Source: Verticillium longisporum
Taxonomy: Eukaryota; Ascomycota; Sordariomycetes; Glomerellales; Plectosphaerellaceae
DNA: 64,000 nt
Direction: 5' to 3'
NCBI GenBank assembly: GCA_019188255.1
Contig: JAETXT010000002.1
Location: 2,666,001 to 2,730,000 of the forward strand
Of this stretch, positions 49,244 through 61,618 are shown one piece after another. Position numbers and translations under genes: made by a program. Numbering within the stretch: the first letter of the stretch is position 1; each line of letters begins with the position of its first letter. A model generated the notes under the pieces. It searched no databases, was not told the DNA's origin, and saw only the letters and a list, made by a program, of their open reading frames with translations.

Positions 49244-49555
49244 TGCGAGCCTTTTAAGCGGCGGATCGTTGCTAGATAAGATTTGGAGTCTAGATCAAGG
49301 TTGGAGGTCCGATGGAGCGAGTCTTCAGCTATTTTGCTGCGAATAAGGCCAACAGACGGGACAGACCAAAAAAAGCCCTTTCAGAGCTCGTATGTGAGCA
49401 GGCAACCCAGCATCCACTAGCGAATTCCGCAACGCATCAAGCAAGAAAAGGCGAAGGATATCTGTTGGGAGGATTCTGAACTGCCACCCCTTTTTTGTAA
49501 AGCCACGCCAAACGCCCAACAATGCTACCATGCCATAGTACACAACAGTCCAGAC
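49244..49555. other. Convergent intergenic region
   Basis: 312 bp between the agmatinase-like gene (+) and PRP17 (-); 3' UTRs only. Confidence 0.5.
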
Positions 49556-51214
49556 CTAATCCCAGTACCTGATGAGCCCGTCCATGCCGGCCGACACAAA
49601 CTTGCTCGACTCCTGCGGGTGCCACGCGACGCACGTGACAGCCTCGTCGCCGGCCTTGAGCTTGTGGTACATCTTGCACGTCTTCCAGTCCCAAAAGGCG
49701 ACAAAGCCGAGCGTGTCGCCCGACGCGAGGAACTGCCCGTCGTGGCTGACGGCCACGTCGATGGCCGTGCCCGCATTGTTGTGGCCGCGGTACGACTTTT
49801 TGCGGTTCTGGCGGAACTTGTCGTTGGCGCCGTAGACGACAATCTGGTTGTCCGAGCTCTGGTACGCGACGTACTTGCCGCTCGGGTGCGGCGCCGCGCG
49901 CGTCATCGGGTACATGTACGGCTCGGCAATGTACTTGATCGGCACGGGAATGTTGTAGTCCCACGCGCGCAGCGACTTGTCGTCCGACGTTGTCATGAAG
50001 CGGCGGCCCTCGTCGACGAACGTGATGGTGTTGATGGCGGCCAAGTGGTGGTCTGTCAGGGGTTAGTTGGGGGGGTTCAGAAAGGTGAAGGAATGTAAAA
50101 AAAGAAAAAACCCACCGTATTCCTGGACGATTTCGTTGCCCGCCCTCGTGTCCCACTGCACAATCTTCTTGTCCGACATGCCGGCGACGAACTCGTGCGC
50201 GTGCTCGGCCGTCGGGTTGAAGCGCACCACGTGGGGCGTCTTGCCCGTCGAGAAGCGGCTGATACACGTGCCCGTCTCCGTGTCCCAGAGCTTGATCTGC
50301 CGGTCAAAACTCGCCGACAGAAACTGCGTGCCGTCGATGTTGAACGTCGCATCCGAAATGGCCTTTGTGTGCCCAGAATACGTCCGCAGGAGCTCCCGCT
50401 GGTGGTACACGTCCCAGATCTTGACCGTCGAGTCCGCCGAGGCCGAGAGGAGCAGGTGGCCCGACTCGGGGAAGAAGCGTGTCGCCGTGACGGCCTTGGT
50501 GTGGTCCTTCCAGACGTGGATCTGCCGCTTCGGGATAAAGTTGGTGATGCTGCCGACGTCTTTGCGCAGGTCGACGTCGAGGTCCTGGGGCACGTGCATG
50601 TAGGTCCGGCCCTGGTAGTCGCGCTCGGCGGCCCCGTGAAACGTCGTCGTCTCCTCGCCGAGCGCCTCGACCTCCTTGCGGCGCGCGAGAGCCGATTCGG
50701 GCGCCTGCAGGACCGTGCCGCTCTCGACGACGTCGTCCTCGTCCGTCACCTCCTCGTACTCCTCGTCGCTCGCGAGCGCCTCGCCCTCGCCCACAATCTC
50801 GTACTCGGGCCGCTTGTACCGCGCCCAGGGCCCGACGTAGGCGCCGTCGCCCTCGGCGATCGCGGCGTCGCCCTTGCCCTCGCGGCCCGCGCGTATCCTC
50901 TCGGCCTCCTGCTTCGCCTGTGCGCCGCTCTGGTATTCCCGTTCCGGCCCGCCCCTGCGTTCGATGGCGCGGTGCTTGCTGCGAAAGGTGTGCTCCGACA
51001 CGTGCGTCTCCTCGGCGAAGCCCGTGAGGACGTTCTTCCGCTTGAGGGCGCTGTTGGCGCTCTCGTCCTTGAAGGGGTTCGCGGGGCCCATCCGTGGTCG
51101 CGCGAGGTCCTCGCCCGAGTAGGGGACGACGGCGTGGTCGGCCTCGGCTTCTCGTCGGACGATCAGCGCGTCCTGGGGCGCCATGTTCGGCGGGTAGTCT
51201 CCGAAGCCGGACAT
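49556..51214 (-). CDS. PRP17: Pre-mRNA splicing factor Prp17/Cdc40, WD40 protein
   Basis: Exons 51214-50116 and 50052-49556 (63-bp intron, GTGGGT donor, CTGACAG acceptor) give 531 aa. The N-terminal 230 residues hold the conserved Prp17 features: GPANPFKDE, the Lys/Arg/Glu-rich coil and PWARYKRPEYE, then HGAAERDYQGRTYMHVPQDL. Seven WD40 repeats follow from about residue 240, visible as HTKAVTATRFFPESGHLLLSAS...STVKIWD, HTKAISDATF...DRQIKLWD, and so on to GMDGLIRYWD. Prp17 acts in the second catalytic step of splicing in the nucleus. The gene is intact. Confidence 0.95.
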
Positions 51215-52033
51215 GTTGGCGGCCTGTCGTGAGGGGATGGCGGCACGTGTAGTCTGTCGTTTTGGGCGATTGGGAACGGGGAGGGCAGGTTACAAGATGT
51301 TTCGACTTCTGTCGCGGTTGGCAGAGGTTTGACGTGACGTAGGAAACGGGAGGTCACGTGATCGCAAATGGGATTCGAGCTCAAACGTCTCCACTTGGCG
51401 GCCACAGAACAGGATTCGGACGGATGCAGGACCGGAGCTGGCGATGGACGGATAATGCGAGGCAGCACGCGGTATGCGCAGCTAGCTGTTACAGAAAGCG
51501 TTACACGATCAAAGGGGAAAAAATAGAACAGGAGCTCTTTGTCAAGGTGGTTGTCATTACTCAATCCTATGCCACGCGCCCCCGGCTTCAGGCTGGAAAC
51601 CTGCCTGCAAGCAACAGAAAACAGATACAAGGTATTGGTCTTCGCATCATAACCTCCCAATTCCCAAACAACAGAATGAGTCTCACATGTAAACCTGAGC
51701 ACCTCGTCATCGACGGCGTAGTAGAGGGGCCTGGAGCCGTAGTCCATGCACACCTCTATTCTTTTTTTTTGGTCGCCGTCTCGTCGGTGTTGTCAGACGT
51801 TACCCCATATCACAAACACCGCCGCTCCGCCCCCTTTCCTGCTGGTATCATGACCGTGTCTAGTCCGGTTGCCCGGTACGCCTTTGCCTAGCGCACCCTC
51901 GAAAGTAGCCCTCTCAAGCGCATCTAGAGGATAGTCGTTCGTCCATCGTCTCGTCCGGTTTCGTATCGTGCCGCGAGAACATCGCGATATGTGCCGAAGG
52001 CCGTCCGCGTCGATACTGGAAAGCGCATGGCGC
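51215..52033. other. PRP17 promoter and ERV14 3' flank
   Basis: A 177-codon plus-strand frame (51358-51891) shows no family resemblance and overlaps the promoter, so it is not called. Nothing else seen. Confidence 0.5.
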
Positions 52034-52657
52034 TTATTTGGTGTCGTCCCGGATGAGAGCGACAATCATGCTGTAGAGGTAGAAGAAGAAGAGCAAAAGG
52101 TGGAAACCAAGCTTGACGAAGGATTCCTGCGCAGCGAGTCAGCTTGTGTCCAGTTGAGTGCGCTCGTCCTGGAAGAGCTTACCTTCTTGTGCACGTTCAG
52201 CTTCCTGAAGATCTCAGTAGCGTCCAGCAGGTGGGTGTTCTCAACGATCCTGTCACAGCGTCAGTGAGCATTCTTCGCGCCAAGGGCAAGGGGCAGTCGT
52301 ACTTCTTGACATTCCACGCGAGGAGGGGAAGGTTGAGGATCAGAGGCAGCCAGTATCCGTTGATGAGGAAGAGGAACGTCATGAAACCATGGACGGCAGC
52401 CTCGGGGATGATGTAGGTGTTCAGGCGGTTGCAGAGGTCAATGGGGTTGATGTAGTCGCTGCGCGTGCCAAAGGATTAGCCATGGTTCAGCCCTGGGAGG
52501 AGAGGGCGCTGCTGTGGCGAAACGTCAGGCGCAGCAGCAAGGAGGAGTGCGCGTACCATTCCAGATCGCTGTACATGATGGTGAAGAAGACTTGAAGGAA
52601 CAGGTTGACGGCGTTGATCAACACCGCAAAGAGGTATAACCACGCCTCGCCGGACAT
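52034..52657 (-). CDS. ERV14: ER cargo receptor Erv14 (cornichon family)
   Basis: Four exons, 52657-52557, 52458-52303, 52249-52183 and 52126-52034, give 138 aa, the same length as the yeast protein. Every junction restores the conserved text: [70 protein letters not shown] and the final membrane helix ending [11 protein letters not shown]. Three hydrophobic segments are visible. Cornichon proteins load membrane cargo into COPII vesicles at the ER. The IFR segment in exon 3 lies in the region known to contact the COPII coat. Confidence 0.96.
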
Positions 52658-53672
52658 TATGACGGTTGGTAGTTCTGTCGAACAAAGAACTCGTTTGTGT
52701 TGGTGGTGTGTGTCAAGGGGGAACCAAGGTCACGACTCGAGCACTGTCGAGATCGGTGGCGGTTGGGGGAGGGGAGCTGCTGGTAGCTGCCGTGTGCGGA
52801 CAGAGCTCGAGGGTCGGGGAGGGAAGAGGTCCGAGGATGATACTTCTCGAGACGAGTCGGGTTCTGCGACGGATCCTGTTGCCTGGAAGAGCCAAGTGAA
52901 CGGGTTGCGGGATCGCGAAGTCGAATGTGGTGTTGGTGGTGGGAAAATTGGGAGGTGGGCAATGGAAATCGGGGAAACTGGGGCGAGACGGCTGATGATG
53001 AATGATGAAAGACCTGGATCCGGAGGCGGCTCGATGGCCTTGCCTGGCCCCCCCCCGGGCACGCTGGTGTGATGGGCGCAGCTGCGTGCTGGGTCCTGGA
53101 GCTGGCTGGCGTGTGGAGTGGCCCTGGCCAGTCGCCGGTGGTCGGTGGCCGGTTCGGTGGACACCGAATTTTAATCGCGCGGCGGCCAATCCAGCCCATC
53201 AGCAACTGTTCGCTTGCGGAGGCGCGCTACAACCACTGTTTTCGGGGACTCCTTGGGGCGCTCTGGCCACCTGGGACTCCCCTGTACCGTGCATCCGCCA
53301 GGGAGCCCGCTCGGTTGGTGCAGGGTGTGCTGGTCCCCTGCGGGTGGTTGGGCGAGCAGGGGAGGAGGGGCAATACTGGAGCACCACAGGGTACAAGAGG
53401 GCGAGAGGGGATTCATCATCACGCAGGTGGCTGGCTGGGTGATCCCCCCCAGCCTGATTGACAGCTCAGTTGTCACGTCACCGAGGCCAGATAAGAGGCA
53501 CATGGCCACATGCTCACATCGACATCGACGTCTGCCTGGTGCCTGACCATATGGCAGCCAAGGACTAAGATCGGAACCAAACTCTTCTCCCACCTGCTGC
53601 CACGCAGCTCGCTGTCTATGCTCCCTAAACGCCCTCATCCACTGGATATGCTCGCCTACTGGTATTGAATCA
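52658..53672. other. ERV14 promoter and MAP1 3' flank
   Basis: About 1 kb. It contains a C9 run near 53049 and pyrimidine-rich stretches. Long frames here lack any conserved pattern. Confidence 0.5.
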
Positions 53673-55050
53673 CTATGCGCTTCCATTTGCCGCGACTTCA
53701 GGCATCGGGATCGGTCCACCGGGCGAGTCCGCAGTCCTGGCTGTCAGGACCTCGACTCCGTCTTCCGTCACGAGCAGGGTGTGTTCTGTTCCGACCTGTC
53801 AGCACCCCTGTGGAATGTCTGTTTTGACCATGATGTGACTTACCAAACTGCGCCGTCCTCTTGCCGTCAATCGTCGTGCTCGTCCAGTTGTCGGGCCAGG
53901 TGACATCGCGGTACTTGCCCAGCGCAATCATGGGCTCAATCGTAAACGTCATGCCGGGCTTGCACTCGCCCACAGCCTTGTTCTTGGCGTAGTGAGGCAC
54001 GTTGGGCGGGCCGTGGAAGAGCTTGTTGATGCCGTGGCCACAGTACGTGCGAATGACGCTGCAGTTCTTCGCCTTGGCGTGCTTCTCGATGATGTTGCCA
54101 AACTCGCGGATCAGGGTGCCTGGCTTGACGGCGGCGATGGAAAGATCGAGACACTCGCGCGCCGTCTCGACAACCCTGACGGCATCCGGGTCCGCCTTGG
54201 CCCTGTCGCCGACGTAGTACGTCTCGTTCAGATCGCCATGGTAGCCGCCGTGGAAGAGTGACACGTCAATGTTGAGGATATCGCCGTCCATCAGAAGGCG
54301 CTGGTCGGGAATGCCGTGGCAGATGACCTCGTTGGGCGACGTGCAGACGGACTTGGGGAAGTGGTTGTAGTTGAGCGGCGAGGGGTAAGCCTGGCCATGG
54401 AGGGTCAGCAACTCTTTTTGTGTTACCGTTCGATCCTTGTACTCACGTCTCTTTCAATGCACGCCTTGTGAACAACCTCGTCGATGTAGTCGGTCGTGAC
54501 GCCAGGCTTGATCGCGGCAGCCGCAATGTCGAGGACCTCGCGCGACAACCGGCACACCTTGCGCATGGCGGCAATGCCCTTGGCATCGAGAATGTCCGCC
54601 TTGTTCCTGTTGATGATAGACCTGCTGTACTTGGGAATGCCATCCTCAGACCAGTCGGGGTGTGGAATGTGCTTCGGCACGGTGCGCTTTGCGGAGAGAG
54701 GGTAGACGGGGCGCAGGGAGCCGGTGTAAGGGTAGGTCGGGAAGGGGTTGAAGTAACCGGTCTCTGGGTCAGGTTTAGAGACTACGCTCGGCGGGAGGAT
54801 GTGGTGGAGTATACTTGTCTGCGCCTTGTGCATGCTCTTGTGGGTTCCCTTGGAGAATGTCAGCAGTGTGTTGGGCGATCAGCGCAGGCGGCGACCGTGA
54901 GCTCACCCAGTTCTTCTTGAAGCAGTCCTGCGAGCAGAAGAAGCTGTCCTTGATGCCGACCTTCAGGCACGTTGGGCATTGCAAGGAGCCGGCATCATTG
55001 GAGCAGTCCTCACCCATGCACTTGCGCTTCGCGGGGGGGTCTTCAGCCAT
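53673..55050 (-). CDS. MAP1: Methionine aminopeptidase 1 with N-terminal zinc finger
   Basis: Exons 55050-54907, 54848-54447, 54390-53844 and 53785-53673 give 401 aa. The N-terminus has the C6H2-type zinc finger specific to eukaryotic MetAP1: C11, C16, C25, C28, C39, C43 and then His residues in GTHKSMH across the first intron. The catalytic domain has [20 protein letters not shown], the metal-binding Asp pair in [21 protein letters not shown], the His in [10 protein letters not shown] and the Glu residues in FTIEPM and the final exon ([10 protein letters not shown]). It removes initiator methionine from nascent proteins at the ribosome. The last intron uses the acceptor CGGAACAG, which restores [12 protein letters not shown]. 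Confidence 0.95.
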
Positions 55051-55661
55051 GATGGCGGGATGATCTTGTTGCGAGTGGCGGGGTGAAGATGGCGATTCTC
55101 GAGAGGCGTTGGAGCAGTTGACAGGTGGATGAAGTAGGAGAATAGGTCGAACCACTTGAAGAACCGTCAGAAGGAGGGTAGGAAAAAAAAATACTCTGCG
55201 ATTTCCAGGACGGCGGGGAAAGAATTCGCGACAGTCGCAGGTGGCAGGATTTCGCGGTTCGACTCTGAATGCCGTTTCCAAAAAGTCGTCGCTGGTGCTG
55301 TTGGTGTGATAGGTGATAGGCACGGCCAGCACCCCACCCCTCGGCAGGCCGTCGCGAGCTTTAGTCATCAGAACCGCAACTCGCCGGATTGCCTCAGTGA
55401 CCCAGGGAGTGCCTCCTAAGGGAGTGTCTCCTCGGGAGTGAGCGCCTGCTGGTGGGAAGAGCTCCCGGCAAATGGGAACCATCTTATCTAAGCGTCGTGA
55501 TTAACCGGCAACGGCGGTATCGCTCGAAAGCCCGTCCCAGCACAGTCTAGGTCGTCAGCCAAACATCCGACTCTGCGAGTGAATCATGCATTTCTCTCTC
55601 ATCGACAACTCCCTTTTGTCGCCGTCACTCGCTCGCTGACCTGTTGTCAACTGTTGTCAGC
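55051..55661. other. Divergent promoter of MAP1 and BNA4
   Basis: 611 bp between the starts of MAP1 (-) and kynurenine monooxygenase (+). No other feature seen. Confidence 0.5.
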
Positions 55662-57600
55662 ATGGTCCTGAAGCAGAAGTTTGTCGTCGTCGGCGCCGGC
55701 CCCGTTGGCTCTCTGGCAGCGCTCTACGCGGCTAAGCGAGGTCATGATGTAGAGATTTATGAACTGAGGCCCGGTAAGTCCCATTGGCTCTAGAGTTGTC
55801 ATGGCTGAGTATGCGTTTTTGTCGCGTGACGGAGCCGTCATCGTCACAATTCCCGCAAAAATTGTCTGCATGTCTTCTCGAGTGCTTGGTACCGTCGATA
55901 TTGATCGGCGCGTTTCAAATCACCTTGCAGATTTTCATTTGCTTTTCATTCTGTCCTGCCACATCGCATCCTAGTCCCTTTGAGTTGGAGGGTCTTTCGT
56001 TACCTACGAAGTCAAGATGGCTGCCGGAGCTGCTCTCTGACTTGATCGCACAACTGACAATGATCCTTAGATTTGCGAGACCCTACAACGACACTGCTCA
56101 ATTTCACCCGCTCCATCAATCTTGCTCTGTCAGAGCGTGGCATCAATGCTATGCGTCACGCTGGCCAGCCAAAGTTGCTGGAGCACGTGTTCGGTGCAAC
56201 CATTCCCATGCGCGGCCGCATGATCCACGGCCGTGGTTCAAATGGTGACCTCTACGAAGCCGCACAGGATTACGATATTCATGGACGTGTACGTTATTGA
56301 CATGGAGAATGCCCTGTACTCAGCCAAACTGACCCAAAGCAGACTATTTTCGCTGTCGACCGAGCTGGCCTCAACAAGCGGCTCCTCGACATTCTTGAAG
56401 ACATGCCTAATGTCAAGTTCTTCTTCAGCCACAAACTCACGGGTGCCGATTTCAAGAAGCGCAAGGCATGGTTCGAGGTCATGACGTCCGAGTCGGCCAC
56501 CGGCAGGGCGAGGGAGATTGAAATCGACTTTGACCTCATGATTGGCGCTGACGGCGCCCACTCGGCCGTCCGGTACCACATGATGAAGTTTGCGCAGCTG
56601 AACTATCGACAAGACTACATCGGCACGTTGTGGTGCGAATTCCACATTAAGCCTGTCAAGGTTCGCTCGGATGAGAACCCGAATGCCGTCTTTAGGATAT
56701 CGCCAAATCATCTCCACATCTGGCCCGGCAAGGACTTCATGTTCATCGCCATTCCCAGCGATGTGCGTCAAACTCCCAGATTCAACTTGGAACTCTCGGG
56801 CTGACATGCTACAGGACGGATCCTTCACTTGCACGCTCTTCCTGCCCAGCGCGGAAACGTTGGCCCTCGAGAAGAACCCCTCCAGCATCCCTGAATTCTT
56901 CGACAAGCACTTTCCCGGCGTCACGGAGCTCATCCCTGGCAGAGAGCTCATCGAGTCCTTCGAGAGGAATCCCCACCTCCCCCTCATCAGCGTCAAATGC
57001 AGCCCGTACCACTACAAGTCCTCGGCCGTGATTGTCGGCGACGCCGCGCATGCCATGGTCCCCTTCTACGGCCAAGGCATGAATGCCGGCCTCGAGGACG
57101 TTCGCGTCCTCTTCTCCATTCTCGACAAGCACGCCGAAACCGAGTCAAACAGCCCCCTCGACGACGACGCCGCCAGCGCCTCCGCCGCTGCCGCCTACGG
57201 TCGCGAGGTGGCCCTCGCCGAGTACACGACGAACCGCGTGCCCGACGCGCACGCCATCAACGACCTGGCGCTGCAAAACTACGTCGAGATGCGCGCCTCG
57301 GTGCTCTCGCCCAAGTACCGCCTGCGCAAGTGGCTCGAGGAGATGATGTCTGTCTACCTGCCGGGCCTCGGCTGGCAGACCAAGTACTCGCGCGTCAGTT
57401 TCGAGAACCAGCGCTACTCCGAGGTCGTGGCGCAGAGCGAGCACCAGGGCGAGGTCCTCGTGTCCGTCTTTGAGGCGCTCGTCTGCAGCCCGTTCATCGT
57501 CGGCGCCGTCTGGCTGTGGTGGAAGCAGCCCAAGTGGATCGCGAGGACGTATCAGACGTGGACCGAGAAGGCCATCATGGCTGCTTTCGAGCGTCTTTGA
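55662..57600 (+). CDS. BNA4: Kynurenine 3-monooxygenase
   Basis: Exons 55662-55773, 56071-56288, 56343-56762 and 56815-57600 give 511 aa. The enzyme hydroxylates L-kynurenine to 3-hydroxykynurenine with FAD and NADPH in the route from tryptophan to NAD, on the mitochondrial outer membrane. Motifs: FAD loop [13 protein letters not shown] (GxGxxG), [14 protein letters not shown] typical of this enzyme, [10 protein letters not shown] and [23 protein letters not shown]. The C-terminus has a hydrophobic segment ([16 protein letters not shown]), expected for the membrane anchor. The first intron is 297 bp, longer than most here; the others are about 50 bp. Confidence 0.95.
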
Positions 57601-57798
57601 CGTGGTTTGGTGTTTTCGTAGTGTACCGTTTTAGATCTCAAGATACCTCGTGTTTGTGTCGTTTTGATCGTTTCGACGGCTCTCCACATTTCATCTGGAA
57701 GTGATTGCTCTGATATAATCGTCCAGACATGTTGGCAAAGGAGAAGTCACCAGGCATCTATCTGTCTTGAGAATTTACGCAGGAAGAAGACGTGCTTC

Positions 57799-58902
57799 TC
57801 AACGCAGGGATGCCAGTAGCTCCAGAGCACCAGGCGTACCCCTCCAGGCTCGTAGTGAATAACTTCTCGCAGCGTGCGCCTCTTCCCTGGAACCTTCTGC
57901 GTACGATGCGATGGCTGTGCCAGGGTCAGTATCAGGCTGTGCCATCGTCTCCAGCAGGTGTCTATTGGCCTGGTGCACGGCGGTCACCACCTCGCGGACC
58001 TGTCTCGTGAGCTCGTCAACAACGGGCGTCGGGTCCTCAGCCAGAATCAGCAGAGAGTCAGCATGGCGAGTAATGGCGCTGCTGTGATGTGCCGCTGCAA
58101 GGATAGCGATCTTGTCCTGGATTGTGCAATCTTCTGCGCCGGCAACAGCCTTTTCTGCGCTTTGCAGTGCAAGGAGGAGGCGAATCTTGATCAGGGCCAA
58201 CGAGTGAAGCTCGAACGTTCCGGCCGCCTTCCGGCGCACAAAGAGGTCGACGGGCTCAAGGGCATTGGCGTTCTTGAGGTCGAGAAACGGAGAGTCGGGC
58301 ATGTCTTTGAGATGGCTCTCGTCGTCCGCGTGGGCGACCCACCACTTGACAAAGTCATACGCCTCCTGCTCTCTGCCCAGGCGCACCATGGCGGGGGGCA
58401 GTTGGTGGCGCATGCCGAGTTCGTCGCTGCGGTTGAGACGCAGCATGTCCAGGCCGTGTTCAAGCGCCTCCTCGAGACTGGTCACGGTGTCCAGGTGGTT
58501 GAGTGTCTGCGCCAGCGCGTAGCGAGCCCGCATATAGGGCCGCGTCTCTGGAATGGCGTAGAAGTGCCCGACGGAGGTCTCGAAGACGTTTGGCGGCGTG
58601 AAAGGGTCGGGCTCGGCATTGCGAAGGTCGTCTTCGGCGTCTTCGCACGCTTTGCGACGGGCCCTGACGAGCTTGCAGGTGTTCTTGTGCGAGGACCACT
58701 GTGACGTCTGGCACGGCCTGCTGCAGTAGAGGACGGCTGTACAGCCGGCACATCGTTGAAGGCTGTCGCTGGCAATGTCACATGCCTGGCAGCGAGCAGG
58801 CGGACGAGGTTCTCCGGGAGTGTATTCGAAGGGGGTACTTTGTCGAATGGCAGCGTCTGAAAACTGCATGATATCGAGGTTGTCGTGGGGGAGACTGTCC
58901 AT
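57799..58902 (-). CDS. MYND zinc-finger protein, 367 aa
   Basis: Intronless. The MYND finger is C38-x2-C41-x9-C51-x2-C54-x5-C60-x3-C64-x7-H72-x3-C76, a full canonical set that usually binds proline-rich peptides. After it comes a helical domain (about 95-300), rich in Leu/Ala with paired helices (ALAQTLNHLDTVTSLEEALEHGLDML), resembling TPR-like repeats. There is no SET domain. Fungal proteins with this layout have no known function; a protein-binding adaptor is likely. The first ATG is used. Confidence 0.85.
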   Translation of the reverse strand: MDSLPHDNLDIMQFSDAAIRQSTPFEYTPGEPRPPARCQACDIASDSLQRCAGCTAVLYCSRPCQTSQWSSHKNTCKLVRARRKACEDAEDDLRNAEPDPFTPPNVFETSVGHFYAIPETRPYMRARYALAQTLNHLDTVTSLEEALEHGLDMLRLNRSDELGMRHQLPPAMVRLGREQEAYDFVKWWVAHADDESHLKDMPDSPFLDLKNANALEPVDLFVRRKAAGTFELHSLALIKIRLLLALQSAEKAVAGAEDCTIQDKIAILAAAHHSSAITRHADSLLILAEDPTPVVDELTRQVREVVTAVHQANRHLLETMAQPDTDPGTAIASYAEGSREEAHAARSYSLRAWRGTPGALELLASLR

Positions 58903-59753
58903 CGGCTAATGAACATGGAGACATTTCTTTAGTCGATCGCGGTTCCAACGCATCAGACGCGTCTCCACGGTTGACGCCAAAAAGGAGGGGTTCTGAGAGG
59001 GGCTCGGCCCCCCACGCAGACCCAATGGCACCTTGGTTTTAGGGGTCTTTCGGGACGCCAGGCCCAAGCTGTCAGTGCTATAAATCCCCGCGGCTGGGTA
59101 CTTAGCAAGGTGCCGCCTAACATTGGAAGTCATCTCTGGACAAGACAGACAGGTCACATCAGGTGATCTCAGTGTATCAGCTGCAACTGGGTGAGAGAGC
59201 ATGAAACTGTTGAAGAAGCTAGCATCAGACACCACAATAAATCACGCTCGCCCATGCCACCGTGAACCTTCTTTCCACCAATGCGGCACGTCAGGACCTC
59301 AGTGTCCGGCTCAAGCCGAGAGAACGACACTCTCTAGTGGAGCTTCGGTTGAAATGGTAGAAATGATGGGTGGTGTCGCCCCCGCCGCAGGTCATCGATC
59401 CTTGTGCCATTGGCCAATGGCACTACAAAGGCCACCACCCCAAAGCACCGAGCCCCTCCAAGCTTCTCCCATGCAACCACCTCCCCTCCAAACCCAAACA
59501 CCCCGCGTCAACCGCCTCCGTCTTGACCACCACCACCACCAACAAGAGCCCAGACAACGACGAGCGATAAGACGCACTGGCGTCTCCTCTCAACCATCCG
59601 TTTGGCCCGTCACGATCCACCGTTGCTTCCCATTAATCACGCATTCCGTCACGATCCTGTGTTCCACGAAGCAGACGCCCTCCCTCGCCTCAGTCTTCCC
59701 CGCTCTCTTCTTGATGCAGCCGAGCGGGGGGCTCCTACCGGCCATGACCCGGA

Positions 59754-59760
59754 TATAAAG
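59754..59760 (+). promoter_or_regulatory. TATA box of THI4
   Basis: tataaag within ggatataaagag, followed by a CT-rich stretch typical of fungal start sites. It lies about 610 bp upstream of the ATG, consistent with a long, intron-containing leader. Confidence 0.5.
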
Positions 59761-60008
59761 AGCTGCCGTCCTTGCAAGACATCCGACGGCCACCTTCCTT
59801 CTTCTCTTTCCAAACTTCCAATATCATCAGATTCCATCTTCTGAACCTCGGAAACAGTACCAGACCACCTACTACTACATACATCGTACGCAGAGCAAGC
59901 TCTTGAGCACTGCCCCTTGACCCCCTCCCTCCAGACCTGTACTAATACTCTCCTTGTCCGCAGTCCACCTTGACGGTACGCCTCTCGCCGAAACCGGCAG
60001 AGAGAGCA

Positions 60009-60056
60009 ATGGCCACGCAAGGGTTATCCGTCAGGCGTCGTGGCCTCGTGCCATGA
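60009..60056 (+). promoter_or_regulatory. Upstream ORF in the THI4 leader, 15 codons
   Basis: ATG at 60009 to TGA at 60054-60056, encoding MATQGLSVRRRGLVP. It lies about 50 bp before the TPP aptamer. In Neurospora NMT1, TPP-controlled splicing decides whether uORFs stay in the mRNA; this short frame could serve the same purpose. Coding role is inferred only from position. Confidence 0.5.
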
Positions 60057-60104
60057 CGAACGTTCAAGTTCTTCATTATCATCAGGTACTTTGATATCTG
60101 TTGT

Positions 60105-60291
60105 GAGCAATGAGCCGGTGTTCGGGTTTTGCATCTCTTGGCCGCTCTTCCATCCACCCGCCTCGACATTGACACTCTTCATGTCCGTCCCGAGGCGGAG
60201 ATGGTGGACGACCTTGAGACACAATGCAATCCTGTTCTGAGATTATACGGCCTAACTTGATCTGGATAATACCAGCGAAAGGATCATGCTC
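60105..60291 (+). promoter_or_regulatory. TPP riboswitch aptamer in the THI4 leader
   Basis: The 3' half carries the universal TPP-aptamer core: ctgagattatac at 60237-60248, then cttgatctggataataccag (60256-60275) and gcgaaagg. P1 forms between gagcaatga (60105-60113) and tcatgctc (60284-60291) with a one-base bulge. P2 pairs ccg (60115-60117) with cgg near 60248-60250. P3 is enlarged, as in fungi: CCGCCTCG (around 60158-60165) pairs with CGAGGCGG (around 60191-60198), with flanking CCATCCACC/GGTGG complements. It should sense thiamine pyrophosphate and control splicing of the leader intron; a candidate donor is caggtact at about 60083-60090 and the acceptor is the ctacag just before the ATG. 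Confidence 0.93.
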
Positions 60292-60346
60292 TCACAGCCT
60301 CCCCCGTATTCCCCCATCGTGTGAACCTCTAACACGATCTAGTTGA

Positions 60347-61379
<1,033 letters not shown>

Positions 61380-61618
61380 ATGCTCTCGTATTTGGTTCGC
61401 GCGGTCCGCATTCGCTAATTCACGCAGAACAAGATTGGAATATGTCTGATGGGCTAGCACTCGCTCTTTAAGCGTGTAACACGCATAATGCCGAAACTGT
61501 CACTCTTTAAACATCCGAGCCCGATCGTGATAACTTGTCGTTTGTGTTTCATCTGGCTAGCTGTGTGAATATTGCATTGGAAACTTGTGTGAACACCGTA
61601 ACCACATCAACAGTCCAT

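Noticed and set aside
50195..51232. 345-codon plus-strand frame
   Set aside because: Antisense shadow of PRP17.
51358..51891. 177-codon plus-strand frame
   Set aside because: Overlaps the PRP17 promoter and has no family resemblance.
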